Source: FEN-1297 sp964498065
Lineage (GTDB): Bacteria; Bacteroidota; Ignavibacteria; Ignavibacteriales; Ignavibacteriaceae
Length of the DNA stretch: 47,051 nt
Direction: 5' to 3'
Assembly (NCBI GenBank): GCA_964498065.1
Contig: CAZCFZ010000027.1
Location: forward strand, 1-47,051
Positions 1 through 9,210 of this stretch are shown here, in pieces. Numbering within the stretch: position 1 is the first letter of the stretch; every line of letters starts with the position of its first letter. The notes below the pieces were generated by a model. The model was given only the letters and a program-made list of their open reading frames with translations, was not told the DNA's origin and made no database searches. The position numbers and the translations under genes were made by a program.

Positions 1-1226
1 ACGGAATTAAAGTTATTTCAGAGACGATTCCTTACGTAAAATCTTTCTCTCTCGGTTTTTGGTTTAATGTAGGATCGCGTGATGAAAGTATGAAGAATAA
101 CGGAATAACACATTTTATAGAGCATATGCTATTTAAGGGTACTAAATCCCGGTCAGCAAAAAAAATTGCGACTGATATAGAATCCTTAGGCGGTTATTTA
201 AATGCTTTTACATCTAAAGAGCAGACATGTTACTACGGGCGCGGTTTGGGTAGTCATCTTGAAAAAACTTTTGATGTTCTCTCGGATATGGTCCAGCAGC
301 CCGCATTTAAACCCAATGAAATTAAAAAAGAATCGCGTGTTGTAATTGATGAACTTTATGATATTGAAGACAATCCGGAAGAATTGATATTCGATAAATT
401 TGAAGAATTGATATACTCGGGAAATAGTTTGAGCCTTCCTATAATAGGTACGGAAAATAATCTCCGGAAATTTTCACAGCTCGATTTATTCAACTTTATT
501 AAAGAAAAGTACGGATTTAATAAACTTATTATTGCCGCTTCAGGTGCCGTAGATCATGAAAAGCTTCTTAAGCTTACCGATAAGTATATGAAAAAAAATC
601 TCGGTAATTCTATAATAAGAAGGAAATATTTTTCTTCTTCATCAGTACCTTCAAAATTAGAATTTATAGAAAAAGAAATTCAGCAGGTTCATGCAATAAT
701 CGGCAGATCGACATACGGCTACAAAGATCGTGAACGTACCAAAGCTTTGGTATTATCTCAAATATTAGGAGAAGGCAGCAGTTCAAGATTGTTTCAATCT
801 ATAAGAGAAAAAAACGGAATTGCTTACCAAATTAATTCATTCTTAAATTCATTTTACGATACTTCGGCTTTCGGTGTTTATTTTTCTACCAATGAGAAAA
901 TGATTGATAAAGCTTTGAATCTTGTATCGAAAGAATTTAAAAAATTAAGAGAAGTAAAAATTTCCGGCAGAGAATTGAATAAGGCAAAAGAGTCTATAAA
1001 AGGCGGTTTGTTGTTAAGCCTTGAAAGTACATCGAATAGAATGACAAGGATGGCTCAATCCGAATTGTATTATAACCGAATTCAAACAACAGATGAAGTG
1101 ATAAAAAGTATTGATGCCGTAACAAGGGAAAACATCCTTGAAACTGCAAATGAATTGCTTGATGAAAACACATTTGTCAAATTAATTATAAAGTCAAAAA
1201 ATGCACTATTAAAATCAGCTGCATAG
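1..1226 (+). CDS. M16 family zinc peptidase (insulinase/processing-peptidase type), 5'-truncated by window edge
   Basis: The reading frame is open from base 3, so the gene begins upstream of the window; the first ATG at 90 is internal. Just after it comes the inverted zinc motif HxxEH (HFIEH), and about 65 residues later the helix around VVIDEL, which carries the third zinc-ligand Glu in this family. The text upstream of the ATG (GFWFNVGSRDE) is the usual M16 N-terminal strand, confirming the truncation. A second M16 domain with an FGVYFSTNE-like strand follows; the total fits a single-chain peptidase of about 410 residues. Family members degrade peptides; the substrate here is unknown. It may sit in one transcript with ald, which starts 43 bases later. 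A 6-bp stem (1226-1243) overlaps the end of the stop codon. Confidence 0.9.
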   Translation, partial: GIKVISETIPYVKSFSLGFWFNVGSRDESMKNNGITHFIEHMLFKGTKSRSAKKIATDIESLGGYLNAFTSKEQTCYYGRGLGSHLEKTFDVLSDMVQQPAFKPNEIKKESRVVIDELYDIEDNPEELIFDKFEELIYSGNSLSLPIIGTENNLRKFSQLDLFNFIKEKYGFNKLIIAASGAVDHEKLLKLTDKYMKKNLGNSIIRRKYFSSSSVPSKLEFIEKEIQQVHAIIGRSTYGYKDRERTKALVLSQILGEGSSSRLFQSIREKNGIAYQINSFLNSFYDTSAFGVYFSTNEKMIDKALNLVSKEFKKLREVKISGRELNKAKESIKGGLLLSLESTSNRMTRMAQSELYYNRIQTTDEVIKSIDAVTRENILETANELLDENTFVKLIIKSKNALLKSAA

Positions 1227-1243
1227 TCTGCCAAAAAGCAGAC
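1226..1243 (+). other. small hairpin at the end of the M16 peptidase gene
   Basis: GTCTGC at 1226-1231 pairs with GCAGAC at 1238-1243 around a CAAAAA loop. There is no T-run after it, so it is not a good intrinsic terminator; it may be a processing or stabilising stem between the peptidase gene and ald. Confidence 0.3.
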
Positions 1244-1269
1244 ATGCTGAATAAAAGAAGAGGTAAACT

Positions 1270-2385
1270 ATGTTAATCGGAATTCCAAAAGAAATAAAGG
1301 CTAACGAAAATAGAGTAGCGCTTCTGCCCGTAGGCGCATCTACATTAATTCAGAACGGACATAAAGTTATTGTAGAAACAAATGCAGGTGCAGGAAGCGG
1401 CTTTAGAGACGATCATTACGAGGCTGTAGGTGCTGAAATTGTCGGTACACCGAAAGAAGTATACGAAAAGGCCGAAATGATAATGAAGGTTAAAGAACCA
1501 ATCGCGCCTGAGTATAAATTAATACGTGAAGGTCAGATATTATTTACGTATTTTCATTTCGCAGCGAGTAAGGAATTGACCGAAGCAATGATGAAATGCA
1601 AAAGCGTATGTATTGCCTACGAGACAGTTCAAAAAGCTGACAGATCGTTGCCTCTGTTAATTCCTATGAGTGAAGTTGCCGGGAGAATGGCTCCGCAGGA
1701 AGGAGCTAAATACCTTGAAAAAGCTATGGGAGGAAGAGGAGTTTTGTTAGGCGGCGTTCCGGGAACCGGTCCCGCCGAAGTGATGGTTCTGGGCGGCGGT
1801 ATAGTCGGAACAAATGCTGCAAAAATAGCCGCCGGTTTTGGAGCTAAGGTTACAATATATGATAATAATCTTTTTAGATTGAGATATCTTGACGACGTCA
1901 TGCCGAAGAACGTCACAACAATGATGTCTAATGAATATTATATTAGGGCAGGTTTGCCTAAGGCCGATTTGGTAATTGGTGCTGTTTTAATTCCCGGCGC
2001 CAAAGCACCTAAACTGGTTACAAAGGAAATGTTGAGCTTAATGAAAGAAGCATCCGTAATTGTTGACGTATCAGTCGATCAAGGCGGATGTATTGAAACC
2101 TGCAAGCCGACAACTCATGAAAATCCTACATATGTTGTGGATGGTGTGCTTCATTATTGTGTTGCCAATATGCCGGGAGCGGTTCCTCATACTTCAACCT
2201 TAGCGCTTACAAATGCAACATTGCCTTATGCGGTTGAAATTGCAAATAAAGGTTACGCTGCTGCTGTTAAAACCAATCCTGAAATAAAATTAGGGTTGAA
2301 TATGATTGACGGCAAAATAACATATAAAGGTGTTGCAGAAGCTTTTAATTTCGATTATCATACGGTCGAATCAGTATTAAAATAA
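1270..2385 (+). CDS. ald: alanine dehydrogenase (NAD-dependent)
   Basis: Cytosolic enzyme converting L-alanine plus NAD+ to pyruvate, ammonium and NADH. At 371 residues it has the family length. The residues known as catalytic in the Mycobacterium tuberculosis enzyme occur at the same numbers: Arg15, Lys75 (in MKVKEP), His96 (in YFHFAAS) and Asp270. The NAD-binding glycine motif GGGIVG is at 175-180 with the ribose-binding Asp at 198. A ribosome binding site (AGAGG) ends 6 bases before the ATG. It stands between the M16 peptidase gene and the complex I fragment, with a repeat element in the spacer behind it, so it is probably not in the nuo transcript. Likely role: alanine catabolism or redox-linked alanine formation. 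Confidence 0.97.
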   Translation: MLIGIPKEIKANENRVALLPVGASTLIQNGHKVIVETNAGAGSGFRDDHYEAVGAEIVGTPKEVYEKAEMIMKVKEPIAPEYKLIREGQILFTYFHFAASKELTEAMMKCKSVCIAYETVQKADRSLPLLIPMSEVAGRMAPQEGAKYLEKAMGGRGVLLGGVPGTGPAEVMVLGGGIVGTNAAKIAAGFGAKVTIYDNNLFRLRYLDDVMPKNVTTMMSNEYYIRAGLPKADLVIGAVLIPGAKAPKLVTKEMLSLMKEASVIVDVSVDQGGCIETCKPTTHENPTYVVDGVLHYCVANMPGAVPHTSTLALTNATLPYAVEIANKGYAAAVKTNPEIKLGLNMIDGKITYKGVAEAFNFDYHTVESVLK

Positions 2386-2417
2386 AAAAAAGCATGGTTA
2401 TCTTAACAGAAAGTAAT

Positions 2418-2510
2418 TGTCATTTCGAAGGAGATTGCCTGCCGGAAAGAAGTTGACCGACTGAGAAATCTTTTTAAGATATAAGATCTCTTCTTGTGGT
2501 CGAAATGACA
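2418..2510. repeat. interspersed inverted-repeat element, TGTCATTTCGA ends
   Basis: The outer arms TGTCATTTCGA (2418-2428) and TCGAAATGACA (2500-2510) are perfect 11-bp inverted repeats. A second, imperfect pair lies inside: GAGAAATCT (2463-2471) against AGATCTC (2484-2490). The whole 93 bases can fold into one long stem. From memory, elements with a CATTTCGA...GAGAAATCT...TCGAAATGACA layout are scattered through many Bacteroidota and Ignavibacteria genomes. It fills the ald-nuoG spacer. No transposase is present, so it would be a non-autonomous repeat. Only one copy is visible in this window. Confidence 0.75.
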
Positions 2511-2575
2511 AAACTACTTTTAGATAACAGCTAAAATTTTTTTCTTCTTAATAAGAATGTCATTAAGGAAAGAAT

Positions 2576-4258
2576 ATGCCGAAATTAGTTTTAGATGGAA
2601 AGGAAATTGAGTTCAAGCAGGGTCAAACAATAATCCAGGCTGCTAAAGATAACGGAATAATAATACCGCATTTTTGCTGGCATGAAAGTTTATCCATATC
2701 GGGAAATTGCCGGGTTTGTTTGGTAGAAGTTGAAAAAATACCAAAACTTGTTATTGCTTGTTCAACCATTGCGGCTGACGGAATGGTTGTTCATACTGCA
2801 TCGGAAAAAGCATTGAGCGCTAGGAATGCGGTTATGGAGTTTTTATTAATTAATCATCCTCTCGATTGCCCGATATGCGATGAAGCCGGAGAATGCAAGC
2901 TTCAAGATTATGCTTATTCACATGGAGTAGGGGAAAGCCGTTTTGTAGAAGAAAAAAATCATAAGGATAAGAGAGTTCCTTTAGGTCCTAATGTAATGTT
3001 TGACGGCGACAGGTGTATTTCATGTTCACGCTGTATCAGATTCTGTGACGAAATTGCAAAGGATCCTGAATTAACGTTTGTTAAAAGAGGCGATAGGGTT
3101 ACCATTGTAACTTTTCCCGGAGAAGAATTGGATAATCCTTATTCTATGAATGTTGTGGATATTTGTCCGGTCGGTGCTTTAACCAGCAGGGATTTTAGAT
3201 TTAAAGCCAGGGTATGGGATATGTCCTCAAATAAAACAATTTGTCAGGGCTGTTCCAGAGGATGCAATATCGAATTGTGGGTAAGAAATAATGAAGTTTT
3301 AAGAATTACTCCGCGTCAAAATAATGAAGTAAATAATTTTTGGATGTGCGATCACGGCAGATTAAACACATTTAAATTTATTAATGCGGAAGATAGAGTG
3401 GATGGGCCGCGGATAAGGCGTGAAGGCTCTTTGCAAGAGGTTACATGGGATGATGCATTTTCCGCTGCTTCAAAAGAGCTTAAATCCTTTAATAAAAATG
3501 AAATTGCATTTATCGGTTCCGGATTTTCAACGCTGGAAGATAATTATCTGCTTTATAAGTTTGCCGGTTCTGTTTTTAATTCTAAAAATATTGGCTTCAT
3601 GAGGCATTATGATCCCGCTTTTGGTGATGATATTCTAAAAAGAGATGATATTACTCCAAACTCTTTAGGTGTTGAGACAATTTTTAATAAGCAGGGAAAT
3701 ATTGCAGGATTTGAAAATATTATTAAAGGAATTAAAGAAAATAAAATTAAAGCGCTTTATGTTTTGGAAGATGATTTATTAACCGCCGATCCGGGTCTTG
3801 AAGAAGTATTAACAAAACTTGATTTATTGATTGTACATGCAGCCAACTTTAACAAAACTACCGCTTTGGCCGATATTGTATTTCCGGCGGCAGCATATGC
3901 TGAAAAGAACGGAACTATCGTTAATTTTAAGGGAAGAGTTCAAAGAATAAAGCCTGCTGTTGCTACGGTTGAAATGGATAGAGCAATGGATGGAATGTCT
4001 ATGAGCCGTTTGGATAAATTCGGCTCCAAGTACGATAGATGGGCTCAGGGACATAAATATGATGCTGTTTCTTCCTGGAAAATTTTAAGCCGGTTAGCAG
4101 AATCAATGGGGACTAAGATGAAATTTAATTTAGCCGAAGATGTTTTTGCGGAAATTTCTAAAACAGTTCCTGCATTTAACGGTTTGGACTATGATAAAAT
4201 CGGCGAACTCGGCATACAGTCAAAATTACAGCCAATTGAAAAAACAGTTAGTGCATAA
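2576..4258 (+). CDS. nuoG: NADH-quinone oxidoreductase subunit G (complex I, iron-sulfur/molybdopterin-fold subunit)
   Basis: Peripheral-arm subunit that carries electrons through complex I. All iron-sulfur ligand sets are visible: [2Fe-2S] Cys34/45/48/62; His94-Cys98/101/107 (N5 type); Cys147/150/153/197 (N4 type); and Cys223/226/230/258, matching the extra N7 cluster of E. coli and Thermus. The molybdopterin-oxidoreductase fold follows, with the typical segment around DIVFPAAAYAEKNGT. At 560 residues it is shorter than E. coli NuoG (about 900), so the C-terminal part is reduced. RBS AAGGAAAG lies just before the ATG at 2576. nuoH follows after 17 bases. nuoE and nuoF, usual upstream partners, are absent; ald and a repeat are there instead. 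Confidence 0.93.
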   Translation: MPKLVLDGKEIEFKQGQTIIQAAKDNGIIIPHFCWHESLSISGNCRVCLVEVEKIPKLVIACSTIAADGMVVHTASEKALSARNAVMEFLLINHPLDCPICDEAGECKLQDYAYSHGVGESRFVEEKNHKDKRVPLGPNVMFDGDRCISCSRCIRFCDEIAKDPELTFVKRGDRVTIVTFPGEELDNPYSMNVVDICPVGALTSRDFRFKARVWDMSSNKTICQGCSRGCNIELWVRNNEVLRITPRQNNEVNNFWMCDHGRLNTFKFINAEDRVDGPRIRREGSLQEVTWDDAFSAASKELKSFNKNEIAFIGSGFSTLEDNYLLYKFAGSVFNSKNIGFMRHYDPAFGDDILKRDDITPNSLGVETIFNKQGNIAGFENIIKGIKENKIKALYVLEDDLLTADPGLEEVLTKLDLLIVHAANFNKTTALADIVFPAAAYAEKNGTIVNFKGRVQRIKPAVATVEMDRAMDGMSMSRLDKFGSKYDRWAQGHKYDAVSSWKILSRLAESMGTKMKFNLAEDVFAEISKTVPAFNGLDYDKIGELGIQSKLQPIEKTVSA

Positions 4259-4275
4259 ACGGAGCTTATTTAATT

Positions 4276-5307
4276 ATGAATATTTGGGAAATAATAATTT
4301 TTAGTCTTGTTAAAATTGTAATCGTTTTTACGGTTATGCTTCTTACCGTTTCGTACCTGGTTTATTTTGAGAGAAGAATTAGTGCATGGGCTCAAAATAG
4401 ATTAGGACCGAATCGTGTCGGGTGGGAAGGCGTGCTTCAGCCTTTTGCAGATGTACTTAAACTTTTATTAAAGGAAGATATAGTTCCGGATGTAGCAAAT
4501 AAGCCGATCCATACTTTAGCTCCTATTACTGCTTTGTTCGTAGCATTTACAACTTATGCCGTAATTCCATTTGGACCGAATGTTACTATCTTTGGTTTTA
4601 ATGTTCCGCTTGTAGTAGCTGATGTTAACATGGGAATACTTTATGTACTTGCATTAACATCGCTGGGAGTTTATGCAATTACATTTGCAGGCTGGTCTTC
4701 CGGAAGCAAATATTCATTATTGGGAGGTATCCGCTCTTCCGCTCAAATGATTTCGTATGAAATATCAATGGGATTTTCGGTAGCCGGTGTTTTATTGGTA
4801 GCAGAATCGTTGAGACCTGAAGCTATTGTTCAGGCGCAGTCAGGGTGGATGTGGAATGCCATAATTCAACCCATAGGATTTATTACTTTTGTCGTTTCTG
4901 CATTTGCAGAAACTAACAGGCTGCCGTTTGATTTACCGGAAGCCGAACCCGAACTTGTCGGCGGATTTCACACAGAATACAGCAGTATGAAGTTTGCGGG
5001 ATTTTTCCTTGCAGAATATGCCAACATGATTATAGCCAGCGCTATGATAGTTACATTATATTTAGGCGGATGGCAGTTTCCTTACCTTGAAACATTCGGT
5101 TTATCGGCAACATTGTTTGCAATAATTTCCGTTCTAACTTTTTTAGTTAAAGTAGCTGTTTTGTTATTCTTTTTTATTTGGGTAAGATGGAGTATCCCGA
5201 GATTCAGATATGACCAGTTAATGAATCTGGGCTGGAAGGTAATGTTCCCGCTCTCACTTTTAAATTTGGTTTGGGTTGCTTTTTTGGTAATGGTTTTTAA
5301 AATTTAG
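4276..5307 (+). CDS. nuoH: NADH-quinone oxidoreductase subunit H
   Basis: Membrane subunit that, with NuoB and NuoD, forms the quinone-access cavity of complex I. At 343 residues with about eight hydrophobic segments it has family length. Signature stretches are seen: FERRISAWAQNRLGPNRVG near 31-49, and the conserved acidic loop starting AETNRLPFDLPEAEPE at 211-226, which contributes to quinone and proton coupling. RBS GGAG (4261-4264) precedes the ATG. Sits between nuoG and nuoI in the order known from many nuo operons. Confidence 0.97.
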   Translation: MNIWEIIIFSLVKIVIVFTVMLLTVSYLVYFERRISAWAQNRLGPNRVGWEGVLQPFADVLKLLLKEDIVPDVANKPIHTLAPITALFVAFTTYAVIPFGPNVTIFGFNVPLVVADVNMGILYVLALTSLGVYAITFAGWSSGSKYSLLGGIRSSAQMISYEISMGFSVAGVLLVAESLRPEAIVQAQSGWMWNAIIQPIGFITFVVSAFAETNRLPFDLPEAEPELVGGFHTEYSSMKFAGFFLAEYANMIIASAMIVTLYLGGWQFPYLETFGLSATLFAIISVLTFLVKVAVLLFFFIWVRWSIPRFRYDQLMNLGWKVMFPLSLLNLVWVAFLVMVFKI

Positions 5308-5368
5308 TTAAGATATTCCAAGGGGTTGAAGAAAAAGTTTATTATGAAGTTTTATTTTTGGAGAATTG

Positions 5369-5863
5369 ATGGCTGTTAAGAAAAGAGAAAAAGATTTAAC
5401 GTTCTGGGAAAAAATATACATACCTGAAATTGTAAAGGGTTTGTCGCTTACAATGAAGAATATGCTAAAACCAAAGTTTACGATGAAATACCCTGAAGAA
5501 AAATTTATTCCTTCGGCATCATATCGCGGAAGGCCGGTTTTAGTTCAGGAAGAAAATGGTGAAGAAAGATGTGTTGCATGCGGCCTTTGCTCCAGAGTTT
5601 GCCCGGCTTTAGCTATAGAAGTTCAAGCCGGCGAAACCGACCGGCAGAAAGAAAGATATCCGCAAAAGTTTGAAATAAATATGCTAAGATGCATTTTTTG
5701 CGGATTTTGTGAGGAAGTTTGCCCTGAAGAAGCCATTGTTATGAGTAAAGATTACGAATTGGCATTTTATAACAGGGAAGATGCAATCTACGGGAAAGAT
5801 AAACTGTTGACTCCCGTCAATCAGCTTCAAGACAGAATTGAGTTCCTCCGAAGCTATAAATAA
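5369..5863 (+). CDS. nuoI: NADH-quinone oxidoreductase subunit I (2x[4Fe-4S] ferredoxin-like)
   Basis: Carries clusters N6a and N6b, linking the peripheral arm to N2 near the quinone site. Two CxxCxxCxxxC motifs are visible: Cys68/71/74/78 and Cys108/111/114/118, each followed by Pro. The frame extends to a TTG at 5366, but I chose the ATG at 5369, because GGAGAA at 5360-5365 is then properly spaced; this gives 164 residues. It lies 61 bases after nuoH. nuoJ would be expected next; instead an unrelated secreted protein follows, so the complex I operon is broken off here. Confidence 0.95.
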   Translation: MAVKKREKDLTFWEKIYIPEIVKGLSLTMKNMLKPKFTMKYPEEKFIPSASYRGRPVLVQEENGEERCVACGLCSRVCPALAIEVQAGETDRQKERYPQKFEINMLRCIFCGFCEEVCPEEAIVMSKDYELAFYNREDAIYGKDKLLTPVNQLQDRIEFLRSYK

Positions 5864-5901
5864 TTGAAATTTTGAATTTTAGTTCTTAATTTCAAATCTA
5901 T

Positions 5902-7575
5902 ATGCTTAAAACAATTTGTATCTGGTTTGTTTTTTTTCCCTTGACCGTTTGTTACGGTAAGAACGGATCGGATAACTATAATCTTGTCTATCCGAAAAAT
6001 ATACCCGTTAATTCCTACTTTGATATTTCCTTAATTACTTCCAGTGTTTTTCCTTCGGCAGAACGATTGGAATTATACATCATTCCAGGTGAAAAAATTT
6101 CTCTTAAGAAAATTGAATTAAGATCATCATACAAAAATGAGATTTTAAACTATTCTGCATCGACTTTGAAGGATTTCACAGATCCGGTTTATAAAACGGT
6201 TATAAATTTAGAAGACTCGGCATTTTCCTCAGGTACATATTTCCAGATATTAATGAATTTTAATTCAGGTTCTATTTCAAGATCCGATGTTAAATTTTAC
6301 GGAGTATTTAAAGACAGCGATCAGGTTTTAGGTTTATTGAATTCCGGCGGAAATGAGAATTTAGAAAACTATATAACTGCAGATCTTCAATTCTATCAGC
6401 CTCAAAAAAGTGCCGGAAAATCGATTCTTTTTGAGAACGGCTCCTCATTAAATATTTCACTGCAGAAAATACAATCTGAAAACCTTTTAACCGAATTTTG
6501 GATTAAATCAAACAATTCACGGCTTTCATTTTTACAAATCTCAGCTAAAAATAATCCGGATTTTCAGTACGATTTATCCACTAATAATTATCAAATGCTG
6601 CTTGTGGATAAGGGAAATGAAACTATAAATAATATGAATTCAATTTTTATCGGTAGAAAATCGTGGTATCATATTGCAGTTGATTTTTCATTTACAAATC
6701 ATACGGCGGATTTTTACAGTAACGGCAAATTAATTGCAGAGGATAATATTCCGTTTTTTTTAAATGCCAGTGATTTAATATTCAATTTTCAAAATAACGA
6801 TACTGATAAAACTTTCGAAATTGATTTGTTAAGATTTATAGATTTAAATAATAGTATTGAAGTTTCATCTTCCAATGAGAATTTTATTAATTTTATAAGC
6901 GATAGTTCATCAGTAATGTCGCAATTCGATTTTGATAATTCCGATAATCTTAATTCCGGTAACGATAAAATGAATATTTCATCGATAGGAATTCAATATA
7001 TTAAATCCAATGCCCCGATATTTACCAGGGCTCCGGAATTAAACCTTCTTCCATTGAATAGTGCGTATCAACTTGAATGGAGCGGCGGAGATTTTAAACA
7101 GGCAAATTATTATGTTTTGCAAAAGTCTATAGGTAATTCACCATATACGGATATTTATAGAGTACAGGCAGACAACGATAATTCCAAAACCTACAGTTTT
7201 GTCGACGGAATTGATAATGGAAATGATGTCGTTTATTACAGAATAGAGCAAGTTAATAACGACGGAGGAGTAACCTATTCTTCATCTGTTAAAGTCGGGC
7301 AGGGGGAGATTCAACCTTTTGTAGTTGAACAAAATTATCCGAATCCTTTTAACCCAACGACCAGTATTATTGTTGACTTGGCGATAAGCAGTCAATTGGA
7401 AGTAACGGTATATAATCTTGAAGGCAGGGAGATTTCAAGATTATTTAAAGGATATTTATCACAAGGCATACATACTTTTTCATTTGATGCTGCTAACCTT
7501 CCATCCGGAATTTATCTATATAAGATTTCCACTCCCGGTTATTCCGAAATGAAAAAGATGATCCTTACAAAATAA
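5902..7575 (+). CDS. secreted LamG-like protein with T9SS type A C-terminal sorting domain
   Basis: 557 residues. The N-terminal 19 (MLKTICIWFVFFPLTVCYG) look like a Sec signal peptide. The middle, about 155-310, has the pattern of a concanavalin/LamG-like jelly roll (TEFWIKSNN, WYHIAVDFSFTNHTADFYSNG). A fibronectin-like strand region follows (YQLEWSGGDFKQANYYVLQKS). The last 85 or so residues form a type A T9SS sorting domain: EQNYPNPFNPTTSI, VYNLEGREI, LPSGIYLYKI, ending KMILTK. Such proteins cross the inner membrane by Sec and the outer membrane by T9SS, usually ending on the cell surface. Target or ligand unknown. No clear RBS; starts 38 bases after nuoI with no terminator between, so co-transcription is possible. 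Confidence 0.85.
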   Translation: MLKTICIWFVFFPLTVCYGKNGSDNYNLVYPKNIPVNSYFDISLITSSVFPSAERLELYIIPGEKISLKKIELRSSYKNEILNYSASTLKDFTDPVYKTVINLEDSAFSSGTYFQILMNFNSGSISRSDVKFYGVFKDSDQVLGLLNSGGNENLENYITADLQFYQPQKSAGKSILFENGSSLNISLQKIQSENLLTEFWIKSNNSRLSFLQISAKNNPDFQYDLSTNNYQMLLVDKGNETINNMNSIFIGRKSWYHIAVDFSFTNHTADFYSNGKLIAEDNIPFFLNASDLIFNFQNNDTDKTFEIDLLRFIDLNNSIEVSSSNENFINFISDSSSVMSQFDFDNSDNLNSGNDKMNISSIGIQYIKSNAPIFTRAPELNLLPLNSAYQLEWSGGDFKQANYYVLQKSIGNSPYTDIYRVQADNDNSKTYSFVDGIDNGNDVVYYRIEQVNNDGGVTYSSSVKVGQGEIQPFVVEQNYPNPFNPTTSIIVDLAISSQLEVTVYNLEGREISRLFKGYLSQGIHTFSFDAANLPSGIYLYKISTPGYSEMKKMILTK

Positions 7576-7671
7576 AATTTTATCTTTACAATTAGTTTAC
7601 ATCTTTATTGTTAATAATTTAAATTAAAAGTCGGATTTAATCATTCTTTAATTTAAAATTAAAGAGGGGAA

Positions 7672-9210
7672 ATGCTTTCAAAAATATTCTCCAGTGCAAC
7701 ATTAGGAATCGATGCATACGTTGTTGAGGTTGAAACTAATGTTGAAAAACAAATTCCTTCGTTTACAATTGTCGGTTTACCGGACAACGCTGTTAAGGAA
7801 AGCCGCGAAAGAGTGGCATCTGCAATTAAAAACAGCGGTTACGATTACCCGCTTAAAAAGATAACAATTAATCTTGCCCCTGCAGATATTAAAAAAGAAG
7901 GCAGTTCTTTTGATCTTCCGATTGCAGTTGGTTTGCTAACCGCTACTGAAATAATAAAAGGTAATATGCCTGATAATTCGATTTTTCTAGGTGAGCTTTC
8001 ATTAGACGGCACTCTCCGCCCGATTAAAGGCGCCCTGCCGATTTCCGTTGAAGCTAAAAGGAATGGAATTAAAAAAATTATTTTACCGAAAGATTCGGCC
8101 AACGAGGCTTCCATAGTTGATGGTATAGATGTTTACGGAATGGAAAATTTAATGGAGGTTGTTCAATTTCTTAATAATGAAATACAAAAAGAAAAAACCG
8201 TAACGAATAAAAACGAATTGTTTTCCAGGGTAAATCAATATCATCTTGATTTTTCAGATGTCAAGGGTCAGGAAAATGTAAAAAGGGCTCTGGAAGTAGC
8301 TGCTGCCGGAGCACATAATATATTGATGATTGGACCGCCGGGTTCGGGAAAAACAATGCTGGCTAAAAGAATTCCTTCCATTTTACCGCCGATGACTTTT
8401 GACGAAGCGCTTGAAACAACAAAAATACATTCGGTTGCAGGAATAATTCCTAAAGACCTGCCATTAATAACGGAAAGACCGTTCAGAAGTCCGCACCACA
8501 CGGTTTCAGATGCGGCGCTTGTCGGAGGCGGTTCCTTTCCTCGTCCAGGAGAAGTCTCGTTTTCGCATCACGGAGTTCTTTTCCTGGATGAATTACCCGA
8601 ATTCAAGAAAAATGTTCTGGAAGTTTTAAGACAGCCTCTTGAAGATTCAAAAGTTACGGTCAGTCGTTCCAAGCTTTCTCTTGAATTTCCTGCTAATTTT
8701 ATGCTTGCATCTGCAATGAATCCTTGTCCTTGCGGTTATTATACCGATCCGGCAAAAGAATGTACATGTACACTTCCTCAAATTCAAAAATATATGGCAA
8801 GAATCTCCGGTCCTTTGCTTGACAGAATTGATATCCATATTGAAGTGCCGGCTGTTAAATATAAAGAACTATCGGCAGATACAAAAAGTGAATCTTCTTC
8901 AAAAATTAGAGAAAGAGTTATTGCGGCGAGAAAAATACAATTAAATAGATTCAGCCATTTAAAACACATTTATAACAATGGTGATATGGGATCTAAAGAG
9001 GTCAGACAGTTTTGTAAACTAGATAACGCAGGATCAGAATTACTAAAAATGGCCATGACAAAGCTGGGTTTATCTGCCAGAGCTTATGATAGAATTTTAA
9101 AAGTAAGCAGAACTATTGCGGATCTGGATAATTCCGAAAATATTTTACCGCAGCATATAAGTGAAGCAATTCAATATAGAAGTCTTGATAGGGAGTTGTG
9201 GAAGCATTAA
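7672..9210 (+). CDS. comM: ComM/YifB-type AAA+ ATPase (Mg-chelatase-like)
   Basis: 512 residues, full family length. An N-terminal S5-like fold (1-165) precedes the AAA+ core: Walker A GPPGSGKT at 221-228, Walker B VLFLDE at 302-307, and DRID at 384-387. Between them is a cysteine pair motif, CPCG at 352-355 and CTC at 364-366, typical of the family and probably metal-binding. ComM homologues are hexameric helicases promoting branch migration during natural transformation; many non-competent species carry them too. RBS GAGGGGA directly precedes the ATG. Stands alone, with 96 bases upstream. Confidence 0.93.
   Translation: MLSKIFSSATLGIDAYVVEVETNVEKQIPSFTIVGLPDNAVKESRERVASAIKNSGYDYPLKKITINLAPADIKKEGSSFDLPIAVGLLTATEIIKGNMPDNSIFLGELSLDGTLRPIKGALPISVEAKRNGIKKIILPKDSANEASIVDGIDVYGMENLMEVVQFLNNEIQKEKTVTNKNELFSRVNQYHLDFSDVKGQENVKRALEVAAAGAHNILMIGPPGSGKTMLAKRIPSILPPMTFDEALETTKIHSVAGIIPKDLPLITERPFRSPHHTVSDAALVGGGSFPRPGEVSFSHHGVLFLDELPEFKKNVLEVLRQPLEDSKVTVSRSKLSLEFPANFMLASAMNPCPCGYYTDPAKECTCTLPQIQKYMARISGPLLDRIDIHIEVPAVKYKELSADTKSESSSKIRERVIAARKIQLNRFSHLKHIYNNGDMGSKEVRQFCKLDNAGSELLKMAMTKLGLSARAYDRILKVSRTIADLDNSENILPQHISEAIQYRSLDRELWKH

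Noticed and set aside
1629..1916. 95-codon open frame on the minus strand within ald
   Set aside because: Antisense to a conserved gene whose catalytic residues all align; the minus-strand product resembles nothing and follows from codon bias.
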